Of a stretch of 64,000 nucleotides of DNA, positions 41,718-63,925 are shown piece after piece (position 1 is the stretch's first letter; each line of letters opens with the position of its first letter). The stretch spans positions 299,501-363,500 of the forward strand of contig JABMCL010002457.1 of NCBI GenBank assembly GCA_018857735.1, read 5' to 3'. Both the position numbers and the translations under genes were made by a program. Under the pieces are notes generated by a model that saw nothing but the letters and a program-made list of their open reading frames with translations, did no database searches and was not told the origin of the DNA. The DNA comes from Alviniconcha marisindica. Lineage: Eukaryota; Mollusca; Gastropoda; Provannidae.

Positions 41718-42281
41718 ACGCGAAGAATTGAGAGAGACAGAGATTTTGCATAAAACATGCTTTAGTATTAATTATTGCGCAAACAACTGTAAATAAAGAG
41801 ACAGAGAGTCTGGTGTTACAAACGATGTATTCTACCTACTTTCAAACACAGATATTTACACAACTTGATATCACGTGCACACGCACACAAAATCATTGTC
41901 ATCATTTTGCGAAGACACATATTTCCTTCTTCAAGGTATACTGACCGTATATTAATGACTGGCAAGAGCTGTAAAATGAACTAGGTTGTTTACATACGTT
42001 TGTGATATATAGATAATTATTTTAACGCCCATTAAACCATGACGTGTATGGCATCAGTAAAATCAGTCATCAGTGCATTGTATATTGTGAAAACAACGTC
42101 AGTCTTTTATTATATTTCGCAGGCCGTATTTTTTCCGGTCATCCACCCATTAATGAAGTAAGTAACTGAACACATTTCTTCTAATATTAATTGATGTTTT
42201 GCACAGTTTTGCTTGTGCAAATGATGCTTTTACAGTCTGATCAATGCGGTCAGACAGAACACGGTCACCCAGCTCACTCAC

Positions 42282-42350
42282 TAATGTGATGTGATGGCGC
42301 TTGTGGATCGCGGGATATGTGCCACAAGAGTAAAACCGTGTTGTCCGAGG
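42282..42350 (-). CDS. Possible 23-codon cassette exon
   Basis: On the minus strand a pyrimidine-rich acceptor (CTCCTTCTTACACAG) precedes 69 nt that are open in one frame (PRTTRFYSCGTYPAIHKRHHI...), followed by a strong donor (TTA|GTGAGT). It lies between the tetraspan exon 3 and the 40.2-kb exon. No homology recognised. Splice sites this good occur by chance in a window of this size. Confidence 0.2.
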
Positions 42351-42617
42351 CTGTGTAAGAAGGAGAGCTAGAACAGCTATCATAGTTTTTAATATTGTAG
42401 ATGCTTTGCAGGGTGTACTGAAACACTAGTAAGCTTGCATATATAGACACCTGCTACAAAAATCGATGGGCCTTTATAGTAAGACATTCAGCCCAACATC
42501 AGAGGTCAAAAACTCCACAAAAAAATCGACAAAGCTTTGTGATTAGAACAATCAGAAACGGGGTCTGAGCTCATTATCATCGACAGTAAAAGAAACAAGC
42601 TCGTTTAAATGTGGACT

Positions 42618-42722
42618 TCTTTCTTTCTTTCTTTCTTTCTTTCTTTTTTTCCTTCTTCTTCTTCTTCTTCTTCTTCTTCTTCTTCTTCTTCTTCTTCTTC
42701 TTCTTTCTTCTTCTTCTTCTTT
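42618..42722. repeat. (CTTT)n and (CTT)n pyrimidine tract
   Basis: About seven CTTT units then about 22 CTT units. Polypurine-polypyrimidine, capable of triplex formation. Confidence 0.95.
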
Positions 42723-42899
42723 TGTCCAGTCCTCGTCGCCATTGAGACTGGTTGAGTAATATATTCTCTGCTACATAAATCTTGAATTCTCTCTTTCGCT
42801 CCCCACACAGCTCTTCTATCCTTACCTTTAAAATTAATCTTTAAAACTTATCTTTTCTAAACCAATATAGGCTTTTATTTCTTTCGATGTCCTTCTCGG

Positions 42900-42912
42900 G
42901 CGCGCGCGCGCG

Positions 42913-42988
<76 letters not shown>
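42900..42988. repeat. (CG)n plus (GT)n microsatellite
   Basis: CGCGCGCGCGCGGCG then about 36 GT units; a Z-DNA-prone tract. Confidence 0.95.
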
Positions 42989-42990
<2 letters not shown>

Positions 42991-43074
42991 CAGTATGCTC
43001 TGTAAGATGTTTATTAACATTTTTTGTTTGTTTATATACTATTGATTTGTATGTGGGTATTTCCGCGTTGCATG

Positions 43075-43140
43075 CTCTTCTTTAATTAAGTTGTAAAGCG
43101 CTCTATAAATTCGCTCTTATTATTATGATTATTATTATTT
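43075..43140 (+). mobile_element. SINE-tail-like fragment
   Basis: TTGTAAAGCGCTCTATAAAT, TCGCTCTTATTATTATG and (ATT)n. This is the form of a dispersed element tail with a conserved AAGCGCTNTA block. Confidence 0.4.
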
Positions 43141-44125
43141 ATATGTGCTCCGCCCTTTTTCATTTCTGTCACTGTTGGATTCCAGCGTTTTGCTGTCGTC
43201 TTACCACACAGGCACATTTAGCTGAAAATAACCAGAGATAACTAGCTGAGTTTGTAAATGAATGTAGATGCACACAAAATATGAAAGTGAGATCACTCTG
43301 TTCCACAATGCATCTGTTTTTGACAAAATTATCTGGAAAAGAGGCTACATTTTGAGTGTGAAAATGCAGCTGTAGTTATTTAATTTTGTCATTTCCATTG
43401 TGTCTGTTAGATTAAGGGCACCGAAAACACACAGCCGCATTTGCTTTATCTGCTTTACACTCAGGCATTTTCAATTTGGAGAATGAAGAAGAAAGTATAT
43501 GGGCAACAGACTGTGACGTGATTTAAGTTACTGCTAAATTCAGATGGGACTTCCTTGCAGTTTCCGGGGGAATAAAAAGAAGAAAATCTTTCAGAGCTTC
43601 GCCAGACGTGGACGGAACAAAAACTTAATCAACTGCAGCTTTATTCAGTTGATTTTTTTTTCTTTTTTTTCACGGACCTTTCAGGAATTGATTACAAGGG
43701 CTAGTTACAAGGGACATGTCCGCGCAAAAACCGAGACAAAAAGCTTTTCTTGGTAGCGAGTTAAACTTCCTCTTCGGAATCAATACAGCGGAGACAGATT
43801 TTCCGTCTTTCTTCCCTTTTCATGTCCTCCTTCGTTCATCCGCTTCAAGCTGTCGGACGACCATTACTACAACAAAGCCACTGGAGGTCGACCGGCGTCT
43901 CTCGGGCAACTTGTAACTCGCGTACCATTGTGATATTATCATGTTGTGGTCGATAATCATGCAGCGGGAAAAGCAATAATGTTATGAATGTTCCTCTGGC
44001 ATTTTCAGTTAACTGCAATCAAAACAATTTGATTATGTCACTGTTGCGGAGTTTCGAAATGAAATCACTGTAACGGTCTCTAACTGCACCGTCGTGTCGG
44101 AGCAATATTGTAAAGACTGTAATCT
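43141..44125. other. No gene seen
   Basis: Mixed-composition sequence without recognised domains, repeats or splice-bounded frames. Confidence 0.5.
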
Positions 44126-44126
44126 T

Positions 44127-45213
44127 TATATACTGTGAAATACCATGATCCTCATACCCTGTGAAATACCACAATCCTCCTCAGACATTGTGAGATACCA
44201 TAATCCTCATACCATGTGAAATACCACAATCCTCCTCATACACTGTGAGATACCATAATCCTCATACCCTGTGAAATACCACAATCCTCCTCATACACTG
44301 TGAGATACCATAATCCTCATACACTGTGAAATACCATAATCCTCATACCCTGTGAAATACCACAACCCTCCTCATACACTGTGAGATACCATAATCCTCA
44401 TACACTGTGAAATACCATAACCCTCCTCATACACTGTGAAATACAATGATCCTCATACAACGTGAAATACCGTAATCCTCATACACCGTGAGATATCATA
44501 ACCCTCACACTTTGAAATACCATAATCCTCATACACTGTGACATACCATATTCCTCATACACTGTGAAACACCATAACCCTCCACATACACTGTAAAATA
44601 CGATAATCTTCATACACTGTGAAATACCACCACCCTGGTCACAAACTGTGAAATACCATGATCCTCATACAACGTCAAATACCATAATCCTCATACACTG
44701 TGAAATACAATAATCTTCATACACTGTGAAACACCATAACTCTCGTCACACACTGTGAAATACCATGAACCTCATACAACATGAAATGCCATAATCCTCA
44801 TTCATTGTGAAATACAATAATCTTCATACACCATGAAACACCACAACCCTCGTCATACACTGTGAAATACCATGATCCTTATACAACGTAAAGTACCATA
44901 ATCCTCATACACTGTGAAATACAATAATCTTTATACACTGTGAAACACCATAACTCTCGTCACACACTGTGAAATACCATGATCCTTATACAACGTAAAG
45001 TATCATAATCTTCATACACTGTGAAATACCATGATCCTTATACAACGTAAAGTACCATAATCCTCATACACTGTGAAATACGATAATCTTCATACACTGT
45101 GAAACACCATAACCCTCGTCACACACTGTGAAATACCATATGATCCTTATATAACATGAAATGCCATAATCCTCATACACTGTGAAATACGATAATCTTC
45201 ATACACTGTGTCC
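44127..45213. repeat. Minisatellite, 26-29 bp unit, about 40 copies
   Basis: CATACACTGTGAAATACCAT plus AATCCT is the basic unit, with CCTCCT or CTCGT variants. In the second half variant units alternate in a larger order (...GATCCTTATACAACG..., ...AATCTTCATACACTG...), which implies duplication of multi-unit blocks. Confidence 0.95.
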
Positions 45214-47260
45214 TTGCCTTTTGTAATGATTCACGTTATAGTCGACATGTCAGACATGACCAAAAGTAAACACTGTAATTGTAAGTGACGTTTTGCGAAG
45301 AACTGCGTAGTGTAGCTACTACATACATGAGTACTGGAGATTCTGTGAAATTGAGCAGCTGCTATATACTGAAGCAAGGTGTCGATCCATATATTGTTAT
45401 AACAATTGATAGCCTTCATCTGGACTGAATCAGAACTGAAAATTCCCCAAGTACACCTATGGTTACGAGCGGAATATTCCCATGTTCAACTAACGAGACC
45501 GTAGTCGTTAAAGTCAACATGAACACCAGCCGTGATCAATCCCGAAGCAACAGGTGCAACAACAACAAAAATAAAAAATAAAAACTCGGCTGTGTTCAGC
45601 AAGTGGCATTGTCTGCTTCTGTTATGTCGTGAGGTGAACACCAAGAGGGCACAAAAAGCTAAATGATTCGTCGGTGACTTGTAGCTGAAATTCCGTGGAA
45701 GAAGCCATATACATGTACGTACATACACTGGCCAGAAAAGGGGGAAATAATTCAAACTATCAGGACAAAACTAATGCACACATTGTTTTATCAGTGTGGT
45801 GATGTTATCTAGGTCATTTTACCATAAAATATTCTTTCACTGAGGAAAAAATCTGAAGTCCAATTTTCTCGGGAGCAATCCCACAACACACATAATTATA
45901 TTGAGAAAGAATACATCATTGAACAAACAAAATAATAAACAAAACAAAGTTAATACACACAATGAATGGTTTTAATACTTTGTTAGTGGTAAAAATCAGA
46001 CCAGAATGTATGGTACATGTTATTTACATGTGTTATTAAGACAACAATCTTCCTACACACACGAGCGCACCCGCACGCACGGACACACGCACGCACGCAC
46101 GCTCGCACACATACACACATACATGCACACACCGGTGGGAGAAAAAACATACAAAACAAAAAAGTACTACCATCTATCAATATTCATGTGTATAGCATGA
46201 ACTGGTTATTCAAATCAGATACAGTCTTCATGAAAAAAATGACAATTATGCAATACCTAAACTGCTCCGTTTAAATGAATACTATGCTTACAACGTCGTT
46301 TATCAGTTATTCAAGGAAACAAGATTGTCATAACAGTTATAAGTAAGAAACAACAAAGAATTCGGCTTTCACGTGACGATGACATCAAACTCGAAAAATG
46401 TGATTATGCCGTACACCATCTCGACCCCCCCCCCCCCACCCCCCCCACACCCCGATAATATTTCATACACTGACCCCCCCCCCCCTCTCCATCCCCCCCC
46501 CCCCCCCCCCCCACCCCCATTCCCATTTATTTCCTCTTTCCTTTCTTCGTCTTTCCCTGTTTTTGCTGTTGTTCTTCATGCTAATGCACAGGACCGTTGC
46601 CTGTCAGTTATATAAGCGAGAAATCTAGTCTAGGTCACTTTCACCTTATAGCTGTTGTTGCAGCTGACAACCGTGACACAGAAAAATATGCTTCAAGTAA
46701 ACACACAGGTTAAAGGTATTTCATGTGTATGGCCAAGAAAACATAATATAGAATTCCTAAGCTAACGCTGAACAAAAGCATGGAGTGTACAGGCCTACAT
46801 ATGGCACTACTCTAATTACTACTCACATTCACTGCAGCGTATGTGTGCATATTTATATTGGCATTAATCTACGTCATTTTAAGGTGTTCATCAATCTCGA
46901 GTTTCATGGGCAGCTGGACTGATCAAACAAATTACACCAACACGGCTACAGTCTTCCGCTAGGGCCGGCAGTCATTCCTGTACAACAATGCATCTCTTTG
47001 TCTTTTTAATCCTCAGCTGACTTCAACAGCTCACAATTATTGAACATAAATTATGTCGGCTGTATTTAATATTTTTTTTAATGTACTATATATGCACCCA
47101 CATTTTATATATATATGATGAGGGCGCATATTTTATATATATATAATATGCGCCCACATCATTATCATTGTCTCCGTTATGACCTTCGTCACCGATAAGC
47201 TTATCAAGGTAGGCCTCGTGTCTCCCCAAACACACGCCAGAGATAAGACGGCAGGCAAAG
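45214..47260. other. Intergenic DNA or intron, no gene seen
   Basis: AT-rich sequence with a CACG/CA block at about 46055-46132, poly-C runs at 46425-46516 and an AT palindrome near 47123-47156 (GGGCGCATATT / AATATGCGCCC). No coding signal. Confidence 0.5.
46425..46516. repeat. Cluster of poly-C tracts
   Basis: Three or more C runs of 7-20 bases with A/T interruptions. Confidence 0.9.
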
Positions 47261-47274
47261 AGCGAAGAAGGGCT

Positions 47275-47465
47275 GACAGTAAGCGAGAAAAGTGCGGGGT
47301 TCACACGGGTACAAAGACGCAGGGGTAGAAGAAGGAAGTAGTGGGTGTGGTGGTGAGAAGCACTGGCTACAGTCGGGTGGAATCACACAGCGAAGCAAGG
47401 GGCTGACACTAAGCGGGGGAAAGTGCGGGGTTCACACGGGTACAAAGACGCCGGGGTACGAAAAC
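47275..47465. repeat. Direct duplication next to a minisatellite
   Basis: GTGCGGGGTTCACACGGGTA plus CAAAGACGC occurs at about 47292 and 47422, each preceded by GGGCTGACA...TAAGCG. Confidence 0.85.
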
Positions 47466-47499
47466 CCGGAAGTACTGTCGGAGTGTCGGTGGTCCACCT

Positions 47500-48595
47500 A
47501 TCAAAAACCCTGGACCCCTACTTCAAATAACCCGGAGGGCACTACTTTCATCAAACCACGGACGGCCCACTACTTTCTCAAAACCCCTGGGGCCACCTAC
47601 TTTCTCAAATACCCCGGGGGCCCACCTACTTCTGCAAATAACCCCCGGGGGCCCACCTACTTTCTCAAATAACCCCGGAGGGCCCATCTACTTTTAAATA
47701 ACCCCCCGGAGGGCCAACCTACTTTTGAAATAAACCCCCGGGGGCCCACCTACTTTCTGAAATAACCCCCCGGAGGGCCCACCTACTTTCTCAAATAAAC
47801 CCCCGGAGTGCCCACCTACTTTTTGAAATAAACCCCGGGAGAGCCCACCTACTTTTTGAAATAAACCCTCGGAGGGCCCACCTACTTTTTGAAATAACCC
47901 CCCGGAGGGCCCACCTACTTTCTCAAATAGACCCCCGGAGGGCCCACCTACTTTCTCAAATACCCCCGAGGGCCCACCTACTTTCTCAAATACCCCGAGG
48001 GCGCACCTACTTTCTCAAATAACCCCCGGAGGGCCCACCTACTTTCTCAAATAACCCCCGGTGGGCCCACCTACTTTCTCAAATAACCCCCCGGAGGGCC
48101 CATCTACTTTGTGAAATAACCCTCCGGAAGGGCTAACCTACTTTGTGAAATAAACCCCCGGCGGGCCCACCTACTTTCTGAAATAAACCCCCGGAGGGCC
48201 CACCTACTTTCTGAAATAACCCCCGGATGGTCCACCTACTTTCTCAAATAACCCCCGGAGGGCCCACCTACTTTCTCAAATACCCCCCTGAGGGCGCACC
48301 TACTTTCTCAAATAACCCCCGGTGGGCCCACCTACTTTCTCAAATAACCCCCCGGAGGGCCCATCTACTTTGTGAAATAACCCCCCGAAGGGCTAACCTA
48401 CTTTGTGAAATAACCCCCTGAAGGGCCTACCTCTTTCTCAAATAAACCCCCGGAAGGCCCACCTACTTTGTGAAATAACCCCCTGAAGGGCCTACCTCTT
48501 TCTGAAATAAACCCCCGGAGGGCCCACCTACTTTCTCAGTCAAATAAACCCCCGGACGGCCCACCTACTTTCCGAAATAAACCCCAGGAGGGCAA
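47500..48595. repeat. 32-bp minisatellite, about 34 copies
   Basis: Unit CCCACCTACTTTCTCAAATA plus ACCCCCGGAGGG, with small indels and TTTTTGAAA/TTTGTGAAA variants. On the minus strand each unit reads ...AAAGTAGGTGGGCC. It lies just downstream of the polyadenylation signal of the tetraspan gene. Confidence 0.97.
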
Positions 48596-48688
48596 GACGG
48601 GGTCTCCTTGAAATGGCTGACAGAAACGGAAATCGTCCCATATTTTTGAAACCCTATAAAAGCGGGAAGAAGAAAAAAAAAACAGCTG

Positions 48689-48694
48689 TTTATT
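48689..48694 (-). terminator. Polyadenylation signal of the tetraspan gene
   Basis: AATAAA on the minus strand, 78 bp after the stop codon at 48772. It is followed by a T-rich downstream element (TGTTTTTTTTTTCTTCTT). This supports the 182-residue form as a complete transcript end. Confidence 0.6.
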
Positions 48695-48771
48695 TGAAGC
48701 CCCGGGCTTCTCTGCCTGAACTGACATGCTGGTTCTTTCCAGCACCGCCGGCCCGGCCTCTGTCTGCCCCC

Positions 48772-58745
<9,974 letters not shown>

Positions 58746-58779
58746 CTGTTGGCAAAGGCAACGTGCACACCGTCAGCTG

Positions 58780-60606
58780 AAGATGGCTATCCTTCTGATC
58801 TTGGAGAGGGGGTGGGAGAGAAGGGGGATGGCTATCCTTCTTACCTGGGAGTGGGGGTGGGAGAGAAGGGGGATGGTTATCCTTCTTATCTTGGAGTGGG
58901 GGTGGGAGAGAAGGGGGATGGTTATCCTTCTTATCTTGGAGTGGGGGTGGAAAAGAAGGGGGATGGTATCCTTCTACCCGGGGGTGGGGGTGGGAGAGAA
59001 GGGGGATGGTATCCTTCTTATCTTGGAGTGGGGGTGGGAGAGAAGGGGGGGTTTTCCTTTTACGGGGGGGGGGGTGGGAGAGAAGGGGGGTGGCTATCCT
59101 TCTGATCTTGGGTGGGGGTGGGAGAGAAGGGGGGGGTTATCCTTATTTTGGGTGGGGGGGGGAGAGAAGGGGGATGGGTTCCCTTTTCCTGGGATGGGGG
59201 TGGGGGGGGGGATGGTCATCCTTCTTACCTGGGAGTGGGGGGGGGAGAGAAGGGGGATGGTCATCCTTCTTATCTTGGAGTGGGGGTGGGAGAGAAGGGG
59301 GCTGGTTATCCTTCTGATCTTGGAGTGGGGGTGGGAGAGAAGGGGGCTGGTTATCCTTCTTACCCGGGGGTGGGGGTGGGAGAGAAGGGGGCTGGTTATC
59401 CTTCTGATCTTGGAGTGGGGGTGGGAGAGAAGGGGGCTGGTTATCCTTCTGATCTTGGAGTGGGGGTGGGAGAGAAGGGGGAGGCTATCCTTCTGATCTT
59501 GGAGTGGGGGGGGGAGAGAAGGGGGTGGTTATCCTTCTACCCGGGGGTGGGGGTGGGAGAGAAAGGGGGTGGTATCCTTCTACCTGGGAGTGGGGGTGGG
59601 AGAGAAGGGGGTGGTATCCTTCTTACCCGGGGGTGGGGGTGGGAGAGAAGGGGGTGGTACCTTTTACGGGGGGGGGTGGGAAGAAAGGGGGGGTTTTTTT
59701 GGGGTGGGGGTGGGGGGGGGGCGGTTTTCCTTTTACCATGGGGGGGGGGGGGAGGGGGGTGGATTTTTTGGGGTGGGGGTGGGGGAAAGGGGGGGTTTTC
59801 CTTCTTCTTGGAGTGGGGGGGGGAAGGGGGTGGCCCATTTGGAGTGGGGGTGGGGGGGGGTGGGTTTCCTTTGACTTTGGGGTGGGGGTGGGGGAAGGGG
59901 GTGGTTTTCCTTCTTACCCGGGGGTGGGGGTGGGAGAGAAGGGGGTGGTTTTCCTTCTGATCTTGGAGGGGGGTGGGAGAGAAGGGGGTGGTTTTCCTTC
60001 ACCTGGGAGTGGGGGTGGGAGAGAAGGGGGCTGGTTATCCTTCTTACCTGGGAGTGGGGGTGGGGAGAAGGGGGCGGTTATCCTTCTCACCTGGGAGTGG
60101 GGGTGGGAGAGAAGGGGGCTGGTTATCCTTCTTATCTTGGAGTGGGGGAGAAGGGGGCTGGTTTTCCTTCTTATCTTGGAGTGGGGGTGGAAGAGAAGGG
60201 GCTGGTTATCCTTCTTACCTGGGAGTGGGGTGGGAGAGGGAGGGGGCTGGTTATATCCTTCTTACCTGGGGGTGGGGGGTGGGAGAGAAGGGGGATGGTT
60301 ATCCTTCTTACCCCTGGGATGGGGGTGGGGCGGAGAAGGGGGGTGGTTATCCTTCTTATCTTGGAGTGGGGGAGAAGGGGGCTGGTTTCCGGGTGGTTGG
60401 GTGGGGGGTGGGAGGAGGAAGGGGGATGGTTATCCTTCTTACCTTGGGGTGGGAGTGGGAGAGAAAAAATCATTTTATCCTTCTTTATCTTGAAGTGAGG
60501 GTGGGAGAGAAGGGGGCTGGTTATCCTTCTTACTTTGGGGTGGGGGAGTGGTGGAGAGAAGGGGGGTGGTTATCCTTCTTACCTTGGTGCGGGTGGGGGA
60601 GAAGGC
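58780..60606 (-). repeat. 45-bp G-rich minisatellite with splice-like units, about 40 copies
   Basis: The + strand unit is TTGGAGTGGGGGTGGGAGAG, AAGGGGGATGGTTATCCTTC, TTATC. Spacing between TTGGAG landmarks is 45 bp, for example 58891 to 58936. Several units read TTCTTACCTGGGAGTGGGGG, which on the tetraspan sense strand is a pyrimidine tract, then CCCAG|GTAAGAA. The array starts about 35 bp upstream of the exon 1 acceptor at 58745. Because the unit is a multiple of three and stop-free, long + frames run through it; these are not considered coding. Confidence 0.95.
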
Positions 60607-60610
60607 GGGA

Positions 60611-60668
60611 TGGGGGGGGGGGGGGGGGGTGGGGTGGGTGGGGGGGGGGGGGGGGGGGGGGGGGGGGC
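60611..60668. repeat. Poly-G tract
   Basis: G run of more than 50 bases interrupted by a few T, at the end of the G-rich minisatellite. Confidence 0.95.
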
Positions 60669-61500
60669 TTTCTTCATATAGGAAGACGAAATCCGTGTGT
60701 TTGCGCTATGACTACAGGCTATTTGGGGACTTTAATATAGTCGATTTTTCACCACATGAGCCCTGACTTTTGGTTTTGGAGGTAAGCTTGGTTGAAAGCA
60801 CGAAGCTCCTGAAGCCTTCGTAAAACCTATAAAAAGTGATATGAGAGACAATAGGCTACATAATCTATACAATGAAATCAATATCAGCATTGTGACTAGA
60901 TTCGTGACGTCACACAGACGCCATGTATTTGTAAGATGTTTACTGCGAAATAATGGGTTGAGGGTTGGAGATGTAAAAAGTGTGTACATTACTAAACATT
61001 GTAATTGTTGTCGGTATCATTGGACAGATAGTGTAACACCAATATACCACACGCGGTCTAATATTATGTTGTTAAAGATGTTGTTTACAAACATTTCAGC
61101 TCTTCGTCATTGTAAAATGTAAAACCTCGGCCAGCTGATTCTGTTCCAAACCATAATTATGTCGTGGTGTTTTTAAAGAAAGATCTTTCATACTAATGAA
61201 GCATATTCAGTTTAAAAGACAGTTGATATTAAAAGACATATTGCAGAATCTGTCAAAATATTCCCGTCAGAGTTCCAGAAAAGAACAATAAGAAGCTACA
61301 ATATTTCATTGTGTTGTGTAAGGATACAATGATACAAGGATATTTATTCGTCAATGACATTAAAATGTACACAGGAATTTGTCTTGGTCACGTTCCAGTC
61401 ATACAGCGCATTAACAAATAGACAAAACATCAAAATTAGCCATGTATAAAAGTTATAAATAAAAGTTAAATTTCACAATGTAACAATCTCATTAATGCAA
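60669..61500. other. No gene seen
   Basis: AT-rich sequence with a palindromic CRE-like TGACGTCA at about 60905-60912. A 93-codon + frame (60841-61122) has no recognised motif. If the tetraspan gene has a 5' exon it may lie here or beyond, but none is evident. Confidence 0.4.
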
Positions 61501-61509
61501 TGTAGCTAC

Positions 61510-62048
<539 letters not shown>

Positions 62049-62239
62049 CATGGCATAACGTTTCGCACATCGACTTACGAACCATGCACTCTAAAACAAG
62101 CCACCCCTAAATCACAGCTAATCACAGTCTAAACAGATGACTTAGTAAACGTTGGGGGTTTCACTGTAAAGCAAGGCGCAAACAACATCCATGAAAGCAG
62201 TATTGTCTATAAGGTCTACGCATGTTTGCCACTGCATTC

Positions 62240-62425
62240 ACATAGTTGATCATCTGGAGGAAGAGAAGGCAGTGGTCGACCATCGACATTTAAGGTGCGT
62301 CCGACTGTCAAACATTGGAACTGTTTTCACTGCCGCATTTAGAGAGTCTGTGACACGGGGTGGCGTACGTATGGACTTTCCATTGACGTTGATACTATCT
62401 TGAACTGGACTGAGCTTCTTTATAA
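62240..62425 (+). pseudogene. Non-LTR retrotransposon end fragment
   Basis: A + frame reads VDHLEEEKAVVDHRHLRC...SNIGTVFTAAFRESVTRGGVRMDF. This parallels the IEHLEERG... and ..NIGT end of the remnant at 12868-13285, and is followed by GATACTATCTTGAACTGGAC. Confidence 0.5.
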
Positions 62426-63110
62426 GTGTTACTTGAAAAAAGATTTGAGCAAACACAACCACACGCAATTCACAACTAGGACATGAACACGTAGATACTA
62501 TCTTGAACTGACTGAACTTCTTATAGTGTTACTTGAAAAAAGATTAGAGCAAACACAACCACACGCAATTCACAACTACAGTGACATGAACACGTAGATA
62601 CGATCTTGAACTGGACTGAACTTCTTTATAAGTGTTACTTGAACAAATATTAGAGCAAACACAACCACACGCAATTCACAACTAGACATGAACACGTAGA
62701 TACGATCTTGAACTGGACTGAACTTCTTTATAAGTGTTACTTGAACAAATATTAGAGCAAAACAACCACACGCAATTCACAACTAGACATGAACACGTAG
62801 ATACGATCTTGAACTGGACTGAACTTCTTTATAAGTGTTACTTGAAAAAATTAGAGCAAATACAACCACGCGCAATTCACAACTACAGTGACATGAACAC
62901 GTAGATACGATCTTAAACTGGACTGAACTTCTTTATAAGTGTTACTTGAACAAATATTAGAGCAAATACAACCACGCGCAATTCACAACTACAGTGACAT
63001 GAACACGTAGATACGATCTTGAACTGGGCTGAACTTCTTTATAAGTGTTACTTGAAAAAATACTAGAGCAAATACAACCACATGCAATTCACAACTACAC
63101 ATGTCACTAC
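62390..63110. repeat. Tandem array, 101-107 bp unit, 7 copies
   Basis: Units start GATACGATCTTGAACTGGAC (about 62391, 62493, 62597, 62698, 62799, 62905, 63012), then TTCTTTATAAGTGTTACTTG, AACACAACCACACGCAATTC and CATGAACACGTA. The first unit is continuous with the retrotransposon end at 62240-62425. Confidence 0.93.
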
Positions 63111-63835
63111 CTTTCAAAATCGCGTCAATTTAACGACATACTTCAATACAACACCAGTATGACGTTATATATTAACCTGAGATAAACAATATGTATATAT
63201 TTACATTCTCCCATTATAGTATTATTTTTCTTCTGATACCGCACTTGGAGGTATTTCATGTAGTATACGTTTAATTGTTGACCTTTACTTATCCCTGCCC
63301 CTAAATCCGCAGTTGACAAAAGGGGTAGCTTACAAAAAACACCCGGTAATTTCCCAAATAACCCATCACCAGAGGACACACACAGAATTTCCAACGTCAT
63401 ACTGAACTCCACAGTGGTCGAAGATTGGTGGAATGGCTTCACTGGGGCTGGCAAGCAAAAGGTCGGGAGCTGTCCAGAACTTCAGGCCTGGTGCTGGCAA
63501 TGCACGAGGCGCTGGCCTCTGAGATGCTGATCGGATCTCTTGGAAGACCGATGTGTGACCGTGAAGCCAGACACTGATTGTCACCGTTCCATCGTCCTTC
63601 TAAACTTCTCAGTACGGGATCGTGAACCCACCCACAAAGCGGCAGGCGAATATCTCACCGTGAAATTTCGATCTTAACGGATACATCATAGTTCCAATTT
63701 AATTACAATAAAAAAAATTCTCTCTCTCTCTCTCTGGTTTGTCTGTGTGTTTTGCTGTTTGTGTCTTATTTGCCTGTGTGTGTGCATAATTTAGTTTTGT
63801 ATTGTGCGGTTTGTATATATGGGCCTATGGCCAAA
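63111..63835. other. No gene confidently seen
   Basis: A minus frame at 63366-63584 reads TISVWLHGHTSVFQEIRSAS... after a possible acceptor (GAAGTTTAG). No domain is recognised and nothing links it to the tetraspan gene. The tail near 63820-63850 (GGCCAAAATACAATAAATCA) resembles a retroelement end. Confidence 0.35.
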
Positions 63836-63839
63836 ATAC

Positions 63840-63859
63840 AATAAATCATCTGAAGTCTG

Positions 63860-63922
<63 letters not shown>
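63840..63922. repeat. (TC)n microsatellite
   Basis: Nearly pure TC dinucleotide repeat over about 60 bp, preceded by GAAGTCTGAAG. Confidence 0.95.

Positions 63923-63925
<3 letters not shown>

Noticed and set aside
60905..60912. CRE-like TGACGTCA as a promoter of the tetraspan gene
   Set aside because: It is a single palindromic octamer with no companion elements and no linked 5' exon. The tetraspan 5' end cannot be placed.
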